NCBI RefSeq assembly: GCF_963678635.1
Contig: NC_087071.1
Location: forward strand, 2,842,537 to 2,906,536
Length of the DNA: 64,000 nucleotides
From: Symsagittifera roscoffensis
Lineage: Eukaryota > Xenacoelomorpha > Acoela > Convolutidae
Direction: 5' to 3'
The notes under the pieces are model-generated. The model made no database searches and was not told the DNA's origin. It worked only from the letters and a program-made list of their open reading frames with translations. Position 1 is the first letter of the stretch; every line of letters starts with the position of its first letter. The position numbers were made by a program, and so were the translations under genes. Of this stretch, positions 1-11,414 are shown piece after piece.

Positions 1-1576
1 GTCCCACCACTAGTATAAGGAGCGGCGGTGTTACACGATGGGACAACAGTTGTCACATTAGAAAAAATGTTTCCAGCATTACAAGACTGAGCAGGCGTGA
101 CGATTGGAGTTGTAGCTGCCAATCGCCATAAGTTTGCATCACTTGTGTAGTAATCGTTGATATTAGGTGACACAGTATGCGGAACAAAGGGAAGATTATG
201 TTGCGTCTGGACTGGCGCAGCATGGCAATTAGGTGCCGAAAAACAAACCGGCGTTGGGTTTACTCCAGAAGATGAGAAGCCACCGCCAGCAAATGCAGGC
301 GACAAAGAAACAAAACCAGAACCGGGTTGGGCCGGTAACATTGGGACAGGTAATGATTCCGGTTGCGCGATGGCAAAACTACCATTAGTTATGTTTGAAC
401 TCATGGTCTGTAAAGGAACAGCAGACGGTGGTGACACGTGTGCACTAGAATGCATATTGTTAACTGGGAATGGAACAGAGGCTGGAAATGAAACAGAAGC
501 TTGCAATGGCAAACGGCTTGCACTGCCAAATTGAGGCATAGCCCGATGTCCATAACTATGGATTCCAGGGTCACTCAATGCTGTGTGCTCATGGTTATGA
601 CTATTACTGGTGTGAATTGCATGAGCAAGGAGGGCGGAAGTCGTCGGTCCTGACGAAATGGGTACATGAGTGAAGGCCTGCAAACCTGGCGCACTAGCAA
701 CGTCGGGAGGTGCCTGTGAACTAACAGAGTCTACCCAATCATTAGTTCGATCGGTTGCTACCTTTGAAATAGGTTGACTTACTCCTGTTAAGTTACTTTC
801 CGCTACCTTCTCGCTAACCTCAGATGAACTGTCCTCAAGTTCAAACGCTTTCAATTCCATTTCAATTAGTTGCTTTTTATGATTTTCAGCCAATTGCTCT
901 AGTTCCAGCTGACTTTGTTCGAACTTAAGACGGTTCTCTTGCTCTTTAAGTCTTAAAGATACTTGATACTGCCTTTCCAGCTCCTCATGGCGTCGTTTTA
1001 CTAAAGCTAACTCATGCCGTTTCTCACTTGATGACATAGTGCGAACAGTCGACGTATGACGAGTGGAAGCAGATTTATCAGACTTATGTGAGTCAAGCTT
1101 TCTACTATCCTTAGACTTATTAGAGACCTTAGACCTGTTTTCAGATACTCGTGCTGCTGAATCACTTGTTTTGTGCGAGTGTGAGGATGTCTCAGACCTA
1201 GTTTGTTGTAAAGATCCCTTGCTCCCTGTAATGCCGGCTGCTGGAAATGACGAAGGTTCAAGGCTCATCTTGTAACTCTGAGTTTCGTGCATTACTTTAT
1301 CGTTCATTTCGGTTACTTTCTTAAGCCAAAGGTCTTGCTGAGCAATAATTTTTTCAGGATTTTCCGTTTTTCCCGCTAACCTAATTAATTGCTCATTGAC
1401 GTCAACAGCTTTTTCCAACGCAATTTTACATTTGTAAACAGCATTATCAATTTTTGTAGTGCGACTATTATTCTCAATGTACTCAAGTAATAATGAGTGA
1501 CCTTTAAGCAGCTCATTTTCTAGATTTAGACGGGTTCGAATAACTTGCGTATCTTACTTTGGAATTTTTCGTCCAT
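1..1576 (-). pseudogene. BEL/Pao-like retroelement gag (partial, frameshifted, runs off left edge)
   Basis: A minus-strand frame is open from about 1553 to base 1, roughly 517 codons, and has no stop inside the window. It starts with a helical segment, then a Ser/Lys-rich linker (about 1060-1250). Next comes a charged coiled coil (about 850-1020) containing RRHEELERQY and a run of E/K/Q/L heptads. The rest is a long Pro/Ser/Thr-rich low-complexity tail. N-terminal helices, a Ser-rich linker and a coiled coil are the usual layout of BEL/Pao Gag. An ATG at 1576-1574 (MDEKFQ) sits in another frame, and the two frames overlap at 1526-1553, so one indel separates the start from the body. The zinc-knuckle part would lie left of base 1. 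A primer-binding site lies 2 kb upstream on the same strand. The family call is inferred from architecture, not from a catalytic motif. Confidence 0.6.
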
Positions 1577-1669
1577 GTTTTTTACAAATTGACAATATTC
1601 TACGGATGCTCACTTATAGAAAACAATCAATAAAATGAGATACTGTCTTGGTACGTAATCAAATTTGCA

Positions 1670-2407
1670 TTAGTAAATCAACATTAGCTTACAAGACGGG
1701 GAAACTTGACATCTCAAAGCTTCTACCTGAAGCCTATTTCTTATAGCTTTCCGAGCTTTGAGGGGTAAGCGGTTTCGCTTCTTACGTGTCTTAAGGATTT
1801 TAAGATTAGCGCTATAACGCCTTAGAAGGAGGAGAGTCTTTAACTCAAGGGAAGGAGGCTGGTGAAGCTCTTTGTACTTCTCAATTAGTACCTGGTCCTT
1901 AGCCTTACGCTTAGAGATAAAGTCTTTAACGACGTTGAGAATTAGAATACCTGTTGAACCTAAACTTTCCTCTATATCCTCGGTTCCGTTCCGTCTACAG
2001 TATACGATCGCACAAATGTTTGTCCTATACCTTAATAACAAATTGACAAGTTGCTCACTACTCAGCTTGCGGTTATTGTTGCTGCGGTGCCTACTTATCG
2101 AGTTATTAATGGCGTCGTGCCAAATTACAAGGTCGTTACGGTGCGACAAGTAGTGATGAAGGTAGTACTGTATCGTTTTCTGAGAGTCCCTAGCGTTAAA
2201 GTTCAAACTTAAACCTGGCTTCGTAAAGCAAGTATCTTTGACGCGCTTCTGGGACGGAGCGGGAAGTTTTCGGAGCGCGTGATCCAAAGAACTAGCTCCT
2301 AGAATGTATACCATACACTTAGGGGACCTATGCGACGGCTTCGTTACGCTTAAGTACCAATGGGGTTGGGAAATTAAGTAGGTCGGTTGAACTCCAACAA
2401 CACACAC
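1670..2407 (-). CDS. Unknown ORF between leader and gag of the minus-strand retroelement (possible SGNH-like fold)
   Basis: The frame is open for 245 codons. The first ATG is at 2314-2312, giving about 214 residues; upstream of it the frame opens only with a GTG. Visible features are an N-terminal YILGASSLDHAL strand-turn, a central DLVIWHDAINNS, a YCRRNGT strand and a very basic C-terminus (KTRKKRNRLP). ILGASSL and IWHDAINN could correspond to blocks I and III of SGNH-type hydrolases, which is a weak resemblance only. The ORF lies 94 bases upstream of the gag ATG on the same strand and downstream of the primer-binding site, so it probably belongs to the element. No membrane segment is seen. 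The fold is unproven, but a 245-codon frame this open in AT-rich DNA is unlikely by chance. Confidence 0.5.
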   Translation of the reverse strand: MCVVGVQPTYLISQPHWYLSVTKPSHRSPKCMVYILGASSLDHALRKLPAPSQKRVKDTCFTKPGLSLNFNARDSQKTIQYYLHHYLSHRNDLVIWHDAINNSISRHRSNNNRKLSSEQLVNLLLRYRTNICAIVYCRRNGTEDIEESLGSTGILILNVVKDFISKRKAKDQVLIEKYKELHQPPSLELKTLLLLRRYSANLKILKTRKKRNRLPLKARKAIRNRLQVEALRCQVSPSCKLMLIY

Positions 2408-2680
2408 GGAGTAAACCTGAGGATGAAAGAATTCAACTTAACTCACTTAATATCACCGTACCTGACCACTTAACTTTACTGTCACGCAACGAAGTCAATA
2501 ATCGGAAGGGCTGAAACGGCTTTGTTTTACTCGAAGCGAACTGGCTTTTAGTTTCACCAATGGTGGGTGGGGGATCAGGCAAATTGGTTAAGTTCCAACA
2601 ACACACGCGGAAGTAACCTGAGGATGAAAAAACTCAACTTAATTTGCCTGATATTTTGCTACCAGACCACTTAACATAAG
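2390..2680. repeat. Pair of imperfect direct repeats about 200 bp apart
   Basis: About 85 bp at 2390-2475 recurs at about 2590-2680. The copies share the cores CCAACAACACAC and AACCTGAGGATGAAA and a similar end (ACCACTTAAC-type). On the minus strand each contains TTTCATCCTCAG followed by GTT, which resembles a splice acceptor. They lie immediately upstream of the 245-codon ORF in the retroelement leader. Confidence 0.55.
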
Positions 2681-3132
2681 GTTGGTTTCATCTTACAGCA
2701 CATTTTCGCAGAATTCTGGAGACGTTTTGAGGATTTTTTGTTAATTTTTTTTACTTTTTTCACAAAATTTTTCAGTAAATTTTGGTCAGCAGGTTCGAGT
2801 CATAAACCAATCCAAAAAACTAGTCCAGTACCTCTTGTCTATGTTCCGATTTCACTGATTAATATTCCGTTCACATATATCCAAAAAATTTTGGTATCGA
2901 GAAAAAATGTCAAGTCAGTTTGTCTATGTACCGACTGTAAGATATTTCAGTTCAACGGAACTGTCCAAAAATTTTGGGTATTGAGAAAAATTACCGGGGG
3001 CTAGCTTGCGGAAAAATTTCTCAAGATGTATGACAGCGTATAAAATTTTATAGCACAATATGAGAGTTTTAAAAGTTTGTCGAGTCTTACAGTTTTGAAG
3101 ATTGGGCGGTCACCGGTCTTACACGACACAGA

Positions 3133-3450
3133 CGCTCTCTGCAATCCGCAAGAGACCCTCTGCAATCCGCAACAGACACTCTGCAATCTGCAACCGACAC
3201 TCTGCAATCTGCCACAGACACTCTGCAATCCGCAACAGATGCTCTGCAATCCGCCACAGACACTCTGCAATCTGCAACCGACACTCTGCAATCCGCTACA
3301 GACACTCTGCAATCCGCAACAGATGCTGTGCAATCCGCCACAGACCCTCTGCAATCTGCAACCGACACTCTGCAATCCGCTACAGACACTCTGCAATCCG
3401 CAACAGATGCTGTGCAATCCGCTACAGACCCTCTTCAAGCCGCAACAGAT
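3133..3450. repeat. 21-bp minisatellite in the retroelement leader
   Basis: About 15 tandem copies of a 21-bp unit, each with the core CTCTGCAATC followed by a variable C/T and CGCAACAGA-like bases. The unit is a whole number of codons, so several frames on both strands stay open (for example TLCNPQQ-type on plus and SVADCR-type on minus). These frames are by-products of the repeat. It sits between the primer-binding site and the first ORF of the minus-strand element. Confidence 0.9.
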
Positions 3451-3578
3451 GAATTCCGACCGACAGCACTCTGTTTGAGCCACCTGCTTTCGTACAACTC
3501 TGGGGATTCTGCCAACTACACTCGTGTCGGGAAAACTGTCCGAGAAACAAATTGAAAGGGAACTATCATCGATCTCGT

Positions 3579-3596
3579 GTCCCTTGTGGGGCGCCA
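3579..3596 (-). promoter_or_regulatory. Retroelement primer-binding site
   Basis: On the minus strand TGGCGCCCCACAAGGGAC begins at 3596, five bases after a CA that would end the LTR. It closely resembles Lys-tRNA-type primer-binding sites of LTR retroelements. The plus-strand BEL/Pao copies use the same spacing and a similar spacer (ATATTT before TGG). Confidence 0.7.
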
Positions 3597-3601
3597 AAAT
3601 A

Positions 3602-4063
3602 TGCTCGCTAATCTCCAAAAAACTGTTCCAAATCCGTAAATTAGTAAGAGATATTTCTCGGCAAATAACTCGGTCAATAAAATAATTTCGGCATTTTTCT
3701 ATTGATCAGAACATCATATAACATTTTTTTCATCTGTCCGTTTTTGGTACAAAACGGCGCAAGCTAGCCACAAGAACCGGTCGGTAATGTCCTTGAGACA
3801 AATTGCTCTTTTTGGCGGTCAACCTTAATCAAGGCTGAACCGAATTAGAACCAAAAAACAGTAAAAAACGGTCAAATGGGGCTATAGCCCCTCGGGTCTA
3901 CATGTTTTAAGGTCTGCATATGGGGGGACTCGAACCCGGTTGACCGGCGTGAGAGACTTGTCTCTAGGCCGCTCGGCCAACTGTGCTTATTGTTGTTACA
4001 TTTTAGTTCAGTTTTATATGCATCTATACTCTACATTCTATACTCTACATTTGCATTGCAACA
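3602..4063 (-). mobile_element. 5' LTR of the minus-strand BEL/Pao-like element
   Basis: The proposed start is TGTTGCAATGC at 4063 (minus strand) and the end is the CA at 3602-3603, about 462 bp. The start resembles the LTR start of the 44-51 kb element (TGTTAATGCAATATAG). It contains a TATAAAAC box near 4017, a tRNA-like segment and a perfect palindrome GGGGCTATAGCCCC at 3878-3891. The other LTR is outside the window, so the ends are inferred. Confidence 0.5.
3916..3986 (-). tRNA. tRNA-like sequence (Leu/Ser-like, probably pseudo) inside the LTR
   Basis: 71 nt on minus with a consensus Pol III A box (TGGCCGAGCGG) and B box (GGTTCGAGTCC) at normal tRNA spacing. The acceptor ends pair poorly (GCACAGT against CATATGC) and the anticodon arm forms only a short loop, so a functional tRNA is unlikely. 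It lies within the proposed LTR. A second, unrelated BEL/Pao LTR in this window has a similar insert. Confidence 0.5.
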
Positions 4064-4329
4064 ATTGGAGCATTGACCGATTTGAGGAACAAAACTTTTT
4101 ACACCGCAATTGTTTGGGCTTTTTGCTATTGTTTGGATTCCATAGGCATTGCTGTTGAATTCAATCAAAAGTTCACAGATTGAGGGAATTCTATAAATTA
4201 TCGAATTAATGATGATTACCAGGCGCATTAAATCGGAGCGAAAACTTGAAAATATAGAGAAACTCAGAGACCAAATAAAATTAATTGAAAATAAAGTTAT
4301 GAAACTTAGAGAAAAGTTCTGAACCGTTT

Positions 4330-5360
4330 TGCTTTACCCGCATTGGAGTTCCATGAATAAAAATCGATTATAATTGAGTTTCCATGTCAGTTTCTAAAGT
4401 GAAAACAAATCAATTTTAATTAAAAAAAGGATTATAATATTACTATTTTTCGAGGCAACAAAATCCTTTTTTCATCAATTATAACAGATTTTTTTTCAAA
4501 TTTGCGGACACTGACAATGAAACTAAATTATAATCGATTTTTTTCCACTTTACTGTGATAAAGAATTTCAACAAACATGAAGTCTTTTCAACGTTTTAAG
4601 CTAAAGTTGGTTACGTTGGTTACTTGTAGTTCAATTTTTTTTTTCTGCCTAACTTTGATATTTTCGTTACTTTTTATGTTACTCAGAAACTGAATTTTGT
4701 TCCTTTCAATAATTTTGTTAAATTATTGGAAATATTGGGTGGGTGGGGGTTAAAGTTGGAGGTGGAATAATCCGTCCTCCATTAGCCCCACCCCTAGCGT
4801 TTGCCCATTTACCATCCCCCCCCCCCTATTTGTTGAATATTGTCTTCAAACAAATTTCGTGGCATTTCAACTAGCCTTCTTTGAATGAAGTTTTTAGTAC
4901 CATCCGACGCCCTAATTGGCTATTTTGGGACAATTAATTGTTTCGTTATTTTCTTCCATTCAATCCGGGTCTGATGTTGTTCAAATTTGATTTGAGGCAA
5001 GCTGCTTGGGCTCTGTCCTCTGTTTTCCCACGTTTCCAGTCTTTTTGATATAGTTGTCTTATGTGTTTATGGCTATAGTTTATAGTGATTTTCTACTTGT
5101 TATAAAATCCATTATGATGCATTTTAAAAAGCTAAACAAGGAAAGTGAAAAAAATCCATTTTATTGTGATTTTCTACTTTTTTTCATAATCCATTATAAT
5201 AGATTTCAAATGAATTATAATGCATTATAGTTTTGCAGAAAAAATGGATTAAAATCCATTTTTAGTCCACTTTTGATGTCTGAGCGTAACATGGGAATCG
5301 ATTAAATTTTCAACTTTTTAGACAACGAAAATCCATTATAATCGATTTGTTTTCACTGTT
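4330..5360. repeat. AT-rich repeat with ATAATCGATTAT-type palindromes and a C/G-tract core
   Basis: Many short motifs of the type AAAATCGATTATAAT, TCCATTATAATCGATTT and GGATTAAAATCCATTTT occur here. They flank a G/C-homopolymer-rich core at about 4735-4830. The same arrangement, apparently in the other orientation, is seen at 42.47-43.2 and 46.02-46.7 kb. It is an interspersed repeat, possibly a non-autonomous element or satellite. No coding sequence was seen. Confidence 0.55.
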
Positions 5361-5880
5361 CTTAAAAGCGGGTAGATTGCACTGACAATCGAGTTTTGTC
5401 AGTTGAAGCAGACCAGCAAATAAGTTGTTATACCCACGGAAAGTAAGTATTTCGCAGACTATGGTCTGAGACATAAGCTATGATTAGTAGAGATAAGAAG
5501 ACAGAGGCTCATAAACAGCTATTGAAGATGGCATAAGTATTAATAGGTACTTAATTGGATCAGACATCTATATAGTTATCTTACGTATGGTTAAGCATTA
5601 AGTTAAAGTTAAAGTTTAACCTTTTAGTTTGGATTAGTTCTTTTTGGATATCCGATAAATCAGTACGAATAACTTTCCCCCATTTTTAGATTTGATGCTG
5701 TCATCATGTGTCGTCTTTCTTCTCCGCTTGACTAAGCTATTTTATGAGTGTTGTTTGTTCGTTTTCGCGACTAATTGCCTGCCTTCATTAGTTCCGGCTT
5801 TATAGTTTGCATATGCGTTCAGTGTGATTGATTTCCTGATCGTTTTTGCTCGAACTTGAGTTTCATATTCTCTCTCGAGT
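5361..5880. other. Unannotated stretch
   Basis: AT-rich DNA between the palindromic repeat and the gypsy relic. I see no coding frame, RNA gene or repeat here. It may contain the 3' end of the gypsy relic, but no LTR could be recognised. Confidence 0.4.
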
Positions 5881-5882
5881 TT

Positions 5883-7060
5883 TCAGTGGGCAATATGGAC
5901 TGTAGAATGTTCATCGCAGCATTGAATTTTCGGCAATGATATGGTTGTGGGAGTTCGATCAATAACATATCTCGAACTAATAGCTCTCTGCGACGGGGAA
6001 TGTGGCGGTGTGGTCCGTGTGGCTTTTTCGCGGCTGAGTGTTTTGCTCACTGTGGGTGTTTCTTTATTGCATAGTGATGTGTTTTCCTTATGCGGCTGGG
6101 GGATTTCAGTGGTGTTGTCCTTACGAAGTCTTTCTGGGGTATCTTGGGTTGCATTGATTTCAATACACTCGATATCGGCCGATGACCCTCGGTCGTCCAT
6201 CTGTGGGTTATTCGGTTGGCATTTGTGTTTTCAGGTTGAATTTGGATGTCAAGTAGAGCGATGTTGCATACGATGTTTTCGATTTCGGTGGTGGCGTCGT
6301 CGATTTGATTAACCGGAATCGCATTTCCGAATTCATTGGCGAGTGCCCTACATCTGGTTCGTGTAGACCGTCAGCAATCCGATGCTATGGTGTCTTTTGG
6401 CATGCATTTCATTGCAACTCTTTTTTGCTGCTCGTTTTTCTGGCGATGTGTTTACCGAGTCGTCAGAAGTCAATGAAATGAATGTGTCACCGTGTAACTG
6501 AAATAAGGAATTGTCTCGCCGTGGGATCTTTTCCGGACTGCCTTTACTACTTTGGGCGGATGTGTTCTGACTTATCTTTTGTTCATTTTTTCCCTTTTGG
6601 CGGGTTTTGCCTTTTTTGACATCGACGTCTTCGGTTTGAAGATCCATTGTGGTCCTAATGCTTTTCATTTTAGCGGCTGGCGTATGACTTCTTCTATTTT
6701 GTTTGGCGGTGGGCTTTTTGGGCTTGTTGAGTTGACGGTTTTGCTAAGGTCTTGGCTGGGGCTGAAGTAGTGACTGTCTTCGGTTTTATGTTGATTGCTC
6801 GATCCTGTAGTCTGTCGTTTGCTTTTCTGTACAGCGGCTGAAACACGTGTTTTTGCCCTTTGTAAATGCCTATAAGCAGCAAAACCTTTTATATGTGGCG
6901 CTATATATTTTGCGTAGACTGTAGGATCCGGTACGAAAGCTAAGCCGTCTCGTCTAAATAACCGCGGTTGTAGGCCTTCTACCCGAATCCAGGCAGTGTG
7001 AGAAGAGTAGTTAACGATTGAACTGTTCTCGATTGTATTAAACTGTGCACCGAACACCAC
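5883..7060 (-). pseudogene. Tail of the gypsy relic, unknown function
   Basis: Three minus-strand open stretches (7060-6665, 6668-6348 and 6200-5883; 131, 106 and 105 codons) are rich in Ser, Thr, Lys and Pro. Only the first has a structured-looking part (HTAWIRVEGLQPRLFRRDG). They follow integrase, so they may be the C-terminal extension of Pol or the remnant of a third ORF. I recognise no domain. Confidence 0.35.
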
Positions 7061-7175
7061 GAGATTTTTTGGGTTTTCCGGCTATTGTACCTGATTTAGC
7101 CACTTGTCCAATACATTTCCCCAGTTATGGGTCAACAGTAATTTGGGGTCCCTTAAAGCGATCTTTTGAGAAAAC

Positions 7176-7493
7176 TTAAGGTGCTCTCTCTAGTCTTAAT
7201 TGTTCTTGCGCGGTGAGCCAAAGTAATGGTTTCCTTGTGCTTATAATAGGAAAGTCGTTTTTTGGATTATCGGCAACTAAGGATCGCTTAATTTTTACTA
7301 TATCATATGGCATGTTTTTTAGTAGGAGATGAGCACATATTGGAAACTTTTGCATTAGTATCAGATCGAATTCTTCGTCCGATACGAATCGCGAAATAAG
7401 AACTTTGGCCGATACGAATCGCGAGAAGCGGTCGACTTCTACAAATAAATACACTTCCTTGTTTTCAACCAGTAAGGGTCCGGCGAAACCCAA
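7176..7493 (-). pseudogene. Ty3/gypsy integrase core fragment
   Basis: The frame contains GFAGPLLVENKEVYLFVEVDRFSRF, shown here only in part: GPLL..YLFVEVDRFSRFV. This is the first catalytic-Asp region of retroviral-type integrases (D.AGP...YxLVxxDxxSRF). The second Asp and the Glu are not recoverable in this frame, and the piece is truncated at both ends. Confidence 0.6.
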
Positions 7494-8341
7494 TTATATT
7501 TCTTCATTAGGTTCCACTACTGTATCTAGCGCGGTAAAATGGGGTTTATAGGAGATCACCCATTGTTCTCACCCTTTGTTCGGTTTTCATGGCAATTCTG
7601 GGATGTTGTGAAGCTGTCTCTGTGTAGGTATAGGTACCATACAACTTTGGCCGCCTGCAGCATACCGCCCTGGCCGATGATGTTGTTCCATTTTTGTTGG
7701 CGGATCTTATTGATTGAAGGTTGAAAGTTCATGTCCTTTGTTTGTGGCAGCTACAAGAAAATCGATACCCAAAACTTTCCCTGAGTTCTTGCGATACACT
7801 GGTACATCTTCCTCCTCCATCGTGATTGAGTGGCGCCCCTCACTCTGTTCTGGTGATGTTGTTTATCATAGTTGGTCTTGCTGTTTCTTCTCGGTTGAAT
7901 GTAAAATTGACCTCCGATTGTTTGACCTGACGTGATACGTCACTGATAGATAAAATTTTGGGTGGTGGTAGTTGAAGTATCTCGTTAAACGAAGCAAAGT
8001 TTTTGGGTGGGAAGGACAGCGTGGTTTGTTGGCTACTGTGGCATTTCCGGAGAATCATTTTGAATGGTGAGAGTGCCATTCCCGTTTGTAGTTGCCGATT
8101 CAAATTATTGTATTCAGTGTAATGCTCAATAATAGGTTTCGCTGTACAGTTAGAAGCTGTACTTGCAAACTTGCAATCCCTTCTATGATCAGGTTTACTC
8201 GAACAATTTGAAAGATTATTAAGATCAAAGTTCCCAGAACGAAGACAATGATACTTCGGACAGCTTTTTTGAAGCAGAGTTTTAACAGTATAGGCAGTTT
8301 GCGTTTTGACCGAATTTGAAAGTTTGGATTTTCGTTCAATG

Positions 8342-8689
8342 CTATATTTGACATAGTGCTGTCTTGAAATTCGGGCACGCTATGAAGTTTTCGAGTAATG
8401 CAACTACGGAATTTTCATTGCTGGGGGGTTGTGCTTTTCCTATCGGGTGACGCAAAGTATAATCGATTACACTCATTTTAGTGCCAGAAAGGTGTTTAGT
8501 TTCAAATTCAGACGGAAGGAGGCGGTCTATCCATCTTGTTAAGCGGTTTTGATATGTCTTATTGTTTTTATTGATTTGAAGAGAAATTGTCAGGACGTGA
8601 TGGTCAGTAATTAGAAAAAAAACGTCTATCATACAAGTAATACTCGAATTGTTCGATAGCCCGCACCGCTGCTTATAATTCCAATTCAT
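8342..8689 (-). pseudogene. Ty3/gypsy RNase H fragment
   Basis: A 115-codon frame contains LITDHHVLT (RNase H metal-binding Asp, as TDH), RLTRWIDRLLP and YTLRHPIGKAQPP. In intact elements these positions read TDHKSL, RWxxxL and DxLSRxP. The order and spacing fit the RNase H domain that follows gypsy RT. It continues the frame order of the RT fragment at higher coordinates on the same strand. Confidence 0.75.
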
Positions 8690-8879
8690 TCACGGAGTGT
8701 TTTTTTGCGTGTATTTAGAAATCGAGAGGCGTACGCAATAGTAGCCCAGCCATCCGGTGTTTCTTGTTAGAGAGCCGCCCGATACCTTCACGGCCTGCGT
8801 CACCTTTTATCCGAGTTTCGCGGTTACTTACGAACTGCCTATTTGCGGTGATAATTTGAACTGTGGTTTGAACTACATC

Positions 8880-9460
8880 CACATTTGCACTTATCCATAG
8901 AGATGGCCATCTTTTCGTGATCTAACTTATCGAAAACCCTTCTTAACTTCTCCATTTTTTGATCTTTTGTTCCGTGTCTTATAATCAATATGTCATCGAG
9001 AAAAGCAAATGCGTCTTTTTCCTTTTTTCATGTTAGATCGATGGTTTTCAGGTTTCCTGTGGGCATATCCCGTAGAATCCAGGGGTAAGCCCGTAGAATC
9101 CAGTTTGGAACTGATATGTTTCAGTCGCTTGGCCTAAATTTCACGATTTCTTGTTTTATCGTCCAGTTTTAGTTGGCTTTATGCATAGCGGATGTCAATG
9201 GTCGAGAAGAATTTGAAACTGAATTTATTATTACCTTCTTGCGGTGATTGGGTTATGTTGTCTAGGAGTACGTTAAAATTAGGCTTCTGATGTTTTTTTT
9301 CATGGATTGCCTTGTTTATTTGTTTCGAAGCCATTGTCAATTCGATATTTCGATCTTTCTTAACTGTTATGACTATCGAGCTGATGAATTGTTCATCACT
9401 GCAGCTTTCCAGTTTTACAATATGACCCTTGTCAGTTAGGGGTTTTTTCCTCGTGCGAGC
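8880..9460 (-). pseudogene. Ty3/gypsy reverse transcriptase fragment
   Basis: Reading the minus strand, the 9301-9440 region encodes the start of an RT domain (DEQFISSIVITVKKD, then MASKQINKAIH). Around 8950-9010 it encodes the catalytic strand FAFLDDILII followed by RHGTKDQ. FLDD is the YxDD-box variant typical of this family. Stops and frameshifts separate the pieces. It has no function now. Confidence 0.8.
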
Positions 9461-10215
9461 TTTTCTTGGAAGTGGATCGGGATCATCTGTCTTTTTTGTT
9501 GAAGGGCTTTAAAATCGCTAAGGATTTTTGTACGTCTTATACATTTGCAAAGTCCTGGATATGTTGATATTGCCCAGTTGGATATCACTGCATCTGACAG
9601 ATTGTCTTTCAGATTGTCTTTCAAGTAGTTCAACCTTAAAACCTGATGGATGTCCATTTCAGACATTGGAAACGCTTTTGATAGAAACAAATTTCTTACC
9701 GAAATAAACAAAGAAACTCGAAAAACTCGAACTGTTCTACCATTTTTAAATGAATTTGTAATAACAATCACCAAAAAATGTGTATCTCCTAGCTAGAGTT
9801 GCTTTTGCTTTTCTATGAAGTTCATGCAGCCAATCATTTTATGGCAAAAAAACTCAAAGCAACCAATGAAACACAGTAATTCGAAAATTTTTGATGAAGT
9901 TTTCAACTAAACTACATTCTTGCTTGTAAAATTGTTCGACAAAACCTAAATTGAGATAAAAAACAGTAATTAAATAACTTTTTCTGAAATTTGTTTAAAA
10001 AAAAATTTGAAAAACAACTGATAAAATTGTGTAATGTCTGAACGATTAAATTGTATGTTTTGTCTAATTTTTCCTCAAATACCCTAGCTCTAAATGTACA
10101 CTTGAGTGAGGAAAAACTGTTTTGTACCAAAAATATTCCAGTTACCGAGCATACAAAACATCACAAAGCATTAGTGAGGCTTACAGTTATCAACAAACAC
10201 AAAGTCTCCCAAACT

Positions 10216-10365
10216 TTAGGTCAGTTCTTTGAATTCCCTCAAAGTATAATTGACGTAAGCAACTTGCTTCAAGTCTTCATTTTCCTTTGCAGTGAAGAGT
10301 CGAATCTGAATGTAGGGCGGCTTGTCCATATTGTACTTCTTGATTGTGGCACACACTCTCGTCAT
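10216..10365 (-). CDS. Hypothetical small ORF, 49 aa (copy 1)
   Basis: Duplicate of the 11415-11564 ORF with the same start and stop and one amino-acid change. Its upstream neighbour, the 132-codon frame, is interrupted in this copy. Confidence 0.3.
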   Translation of the reverse strand: MTRVCATIKKYNMDKPPYIQIRLFTAKENEDLKQVAYVNYTLREFKELT

Positions 10366-11414
10366 GTTGTGTGTTGATACTTAATATACTCCATTACAGA
10401 TGTCGAGCTACTGATTCAAAGTTGACTCTTTTCCAGATTTGGCTTCAGATATAGGTACGAGTCCAAGGTTTTCCACATCAGCGAATAACAGTACTCTGGA
10501 TTGCTCATAATGCTTCTCCTTCTTTTTCACAAAGATATATTTGTTGGGATTTTTCAAAATTTCCAAATCAATCATTTTTAACAGTTGAAAGCAGGGTTCA
10601 AAATATTTTTTCCCTTCTAGCTTTTTGAAACCAAACAAATCTCACAATTCTTGTTTATATATATATATGTATAAATTTTTATCTAATCTCGGCAGAATTT
10701 GGCTATGAGACGTTCCTATCAAAAGTAAACGAAATTTACGATTCTCCAAAGAACATAAAGAGTTGTGGGTAGATAGATTTCCGTTTCTTCTAAAAATTCT
10801 ATTCATACTGGTGAATTAAACTGAACTGTACTAGATTTCCAAACTTTGTATTTTACAGCGGCATCTTTTTGCTAGCTTAGAGTAGGTTTTGGTTGTTTTC
10901 TCCAGAAAACGGAGAAAATATCTGAATTCATTCAAAAAGTATTGAACATTTCTGTAAGTTTGATTTAAAAAGTGAAAAATTGGTCTCATCAAATTGGTTG
11001 ATCTTTTTAATTTCTGAAGTTCATGCAGCCAATCATTTTATGGCAAAAAAACTCAAAGCAACCAATGAAACACAGTAATTCGAAAATTTTTGATGAAGTT
11101 TTCAACTAAACTACATTCTTGCTTGTAAAATTGTTCGACAAAACCTAATTTGAGATAAAAAACAGTAATTAAATAAATTTTTCTGAAATTTGTTTAAAAA
11201 AAAACTTGAAAAACAACTGATAAAATTGTGTAATGTCTGAACGATTAAATTGTATGTTTTGTCTAATTTTTCCTCAAATACCCTAGCTCTAAATGTACAC
11301 TTGAGTGAGGAAAAACTGTTTTGTACCAAAAATATTCCAGTTACCGAGCATACAAAACATCACAAAGCATTAGTGAGGCTTACAGTTATCAACAAACACA
11401 AAGTCTCCCAAACT

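Larger units (their letters stand above)
5883..9774 (-). mobile_element. Decayed Ty3/gypsy-type LTR retrotransposon, pol part
   Basis: Minus-strand pieces occur in the order reverse transcriptase (about 9460-8880), RNase H (8689-8342), integrase (about 7700-7176) and a low-complexity tail (7060-5883). This is the Ty3/gypsy pol order. All pieces are broken by stops and frame changes. No gag, protease or LTR pair was found. The upstream side abuts the 1.2-kb tandem duplication at 9.8 kb. Confidence 0.75.

Noticed and set aside
3001-3618. 205-codon Cys-rich minus ORF over the minisatellite
   Set aside because: No ATG start, begins at the LTR/primer-binding site, and consists mostly of the 21-bp repeat, open in several frames by arithmetic.
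5941-6312. Plus-strand ORF of 123 codons
   Set aside because: Lies antisense to the gypsy tail; residues have no domain and the sense element explains the openness.
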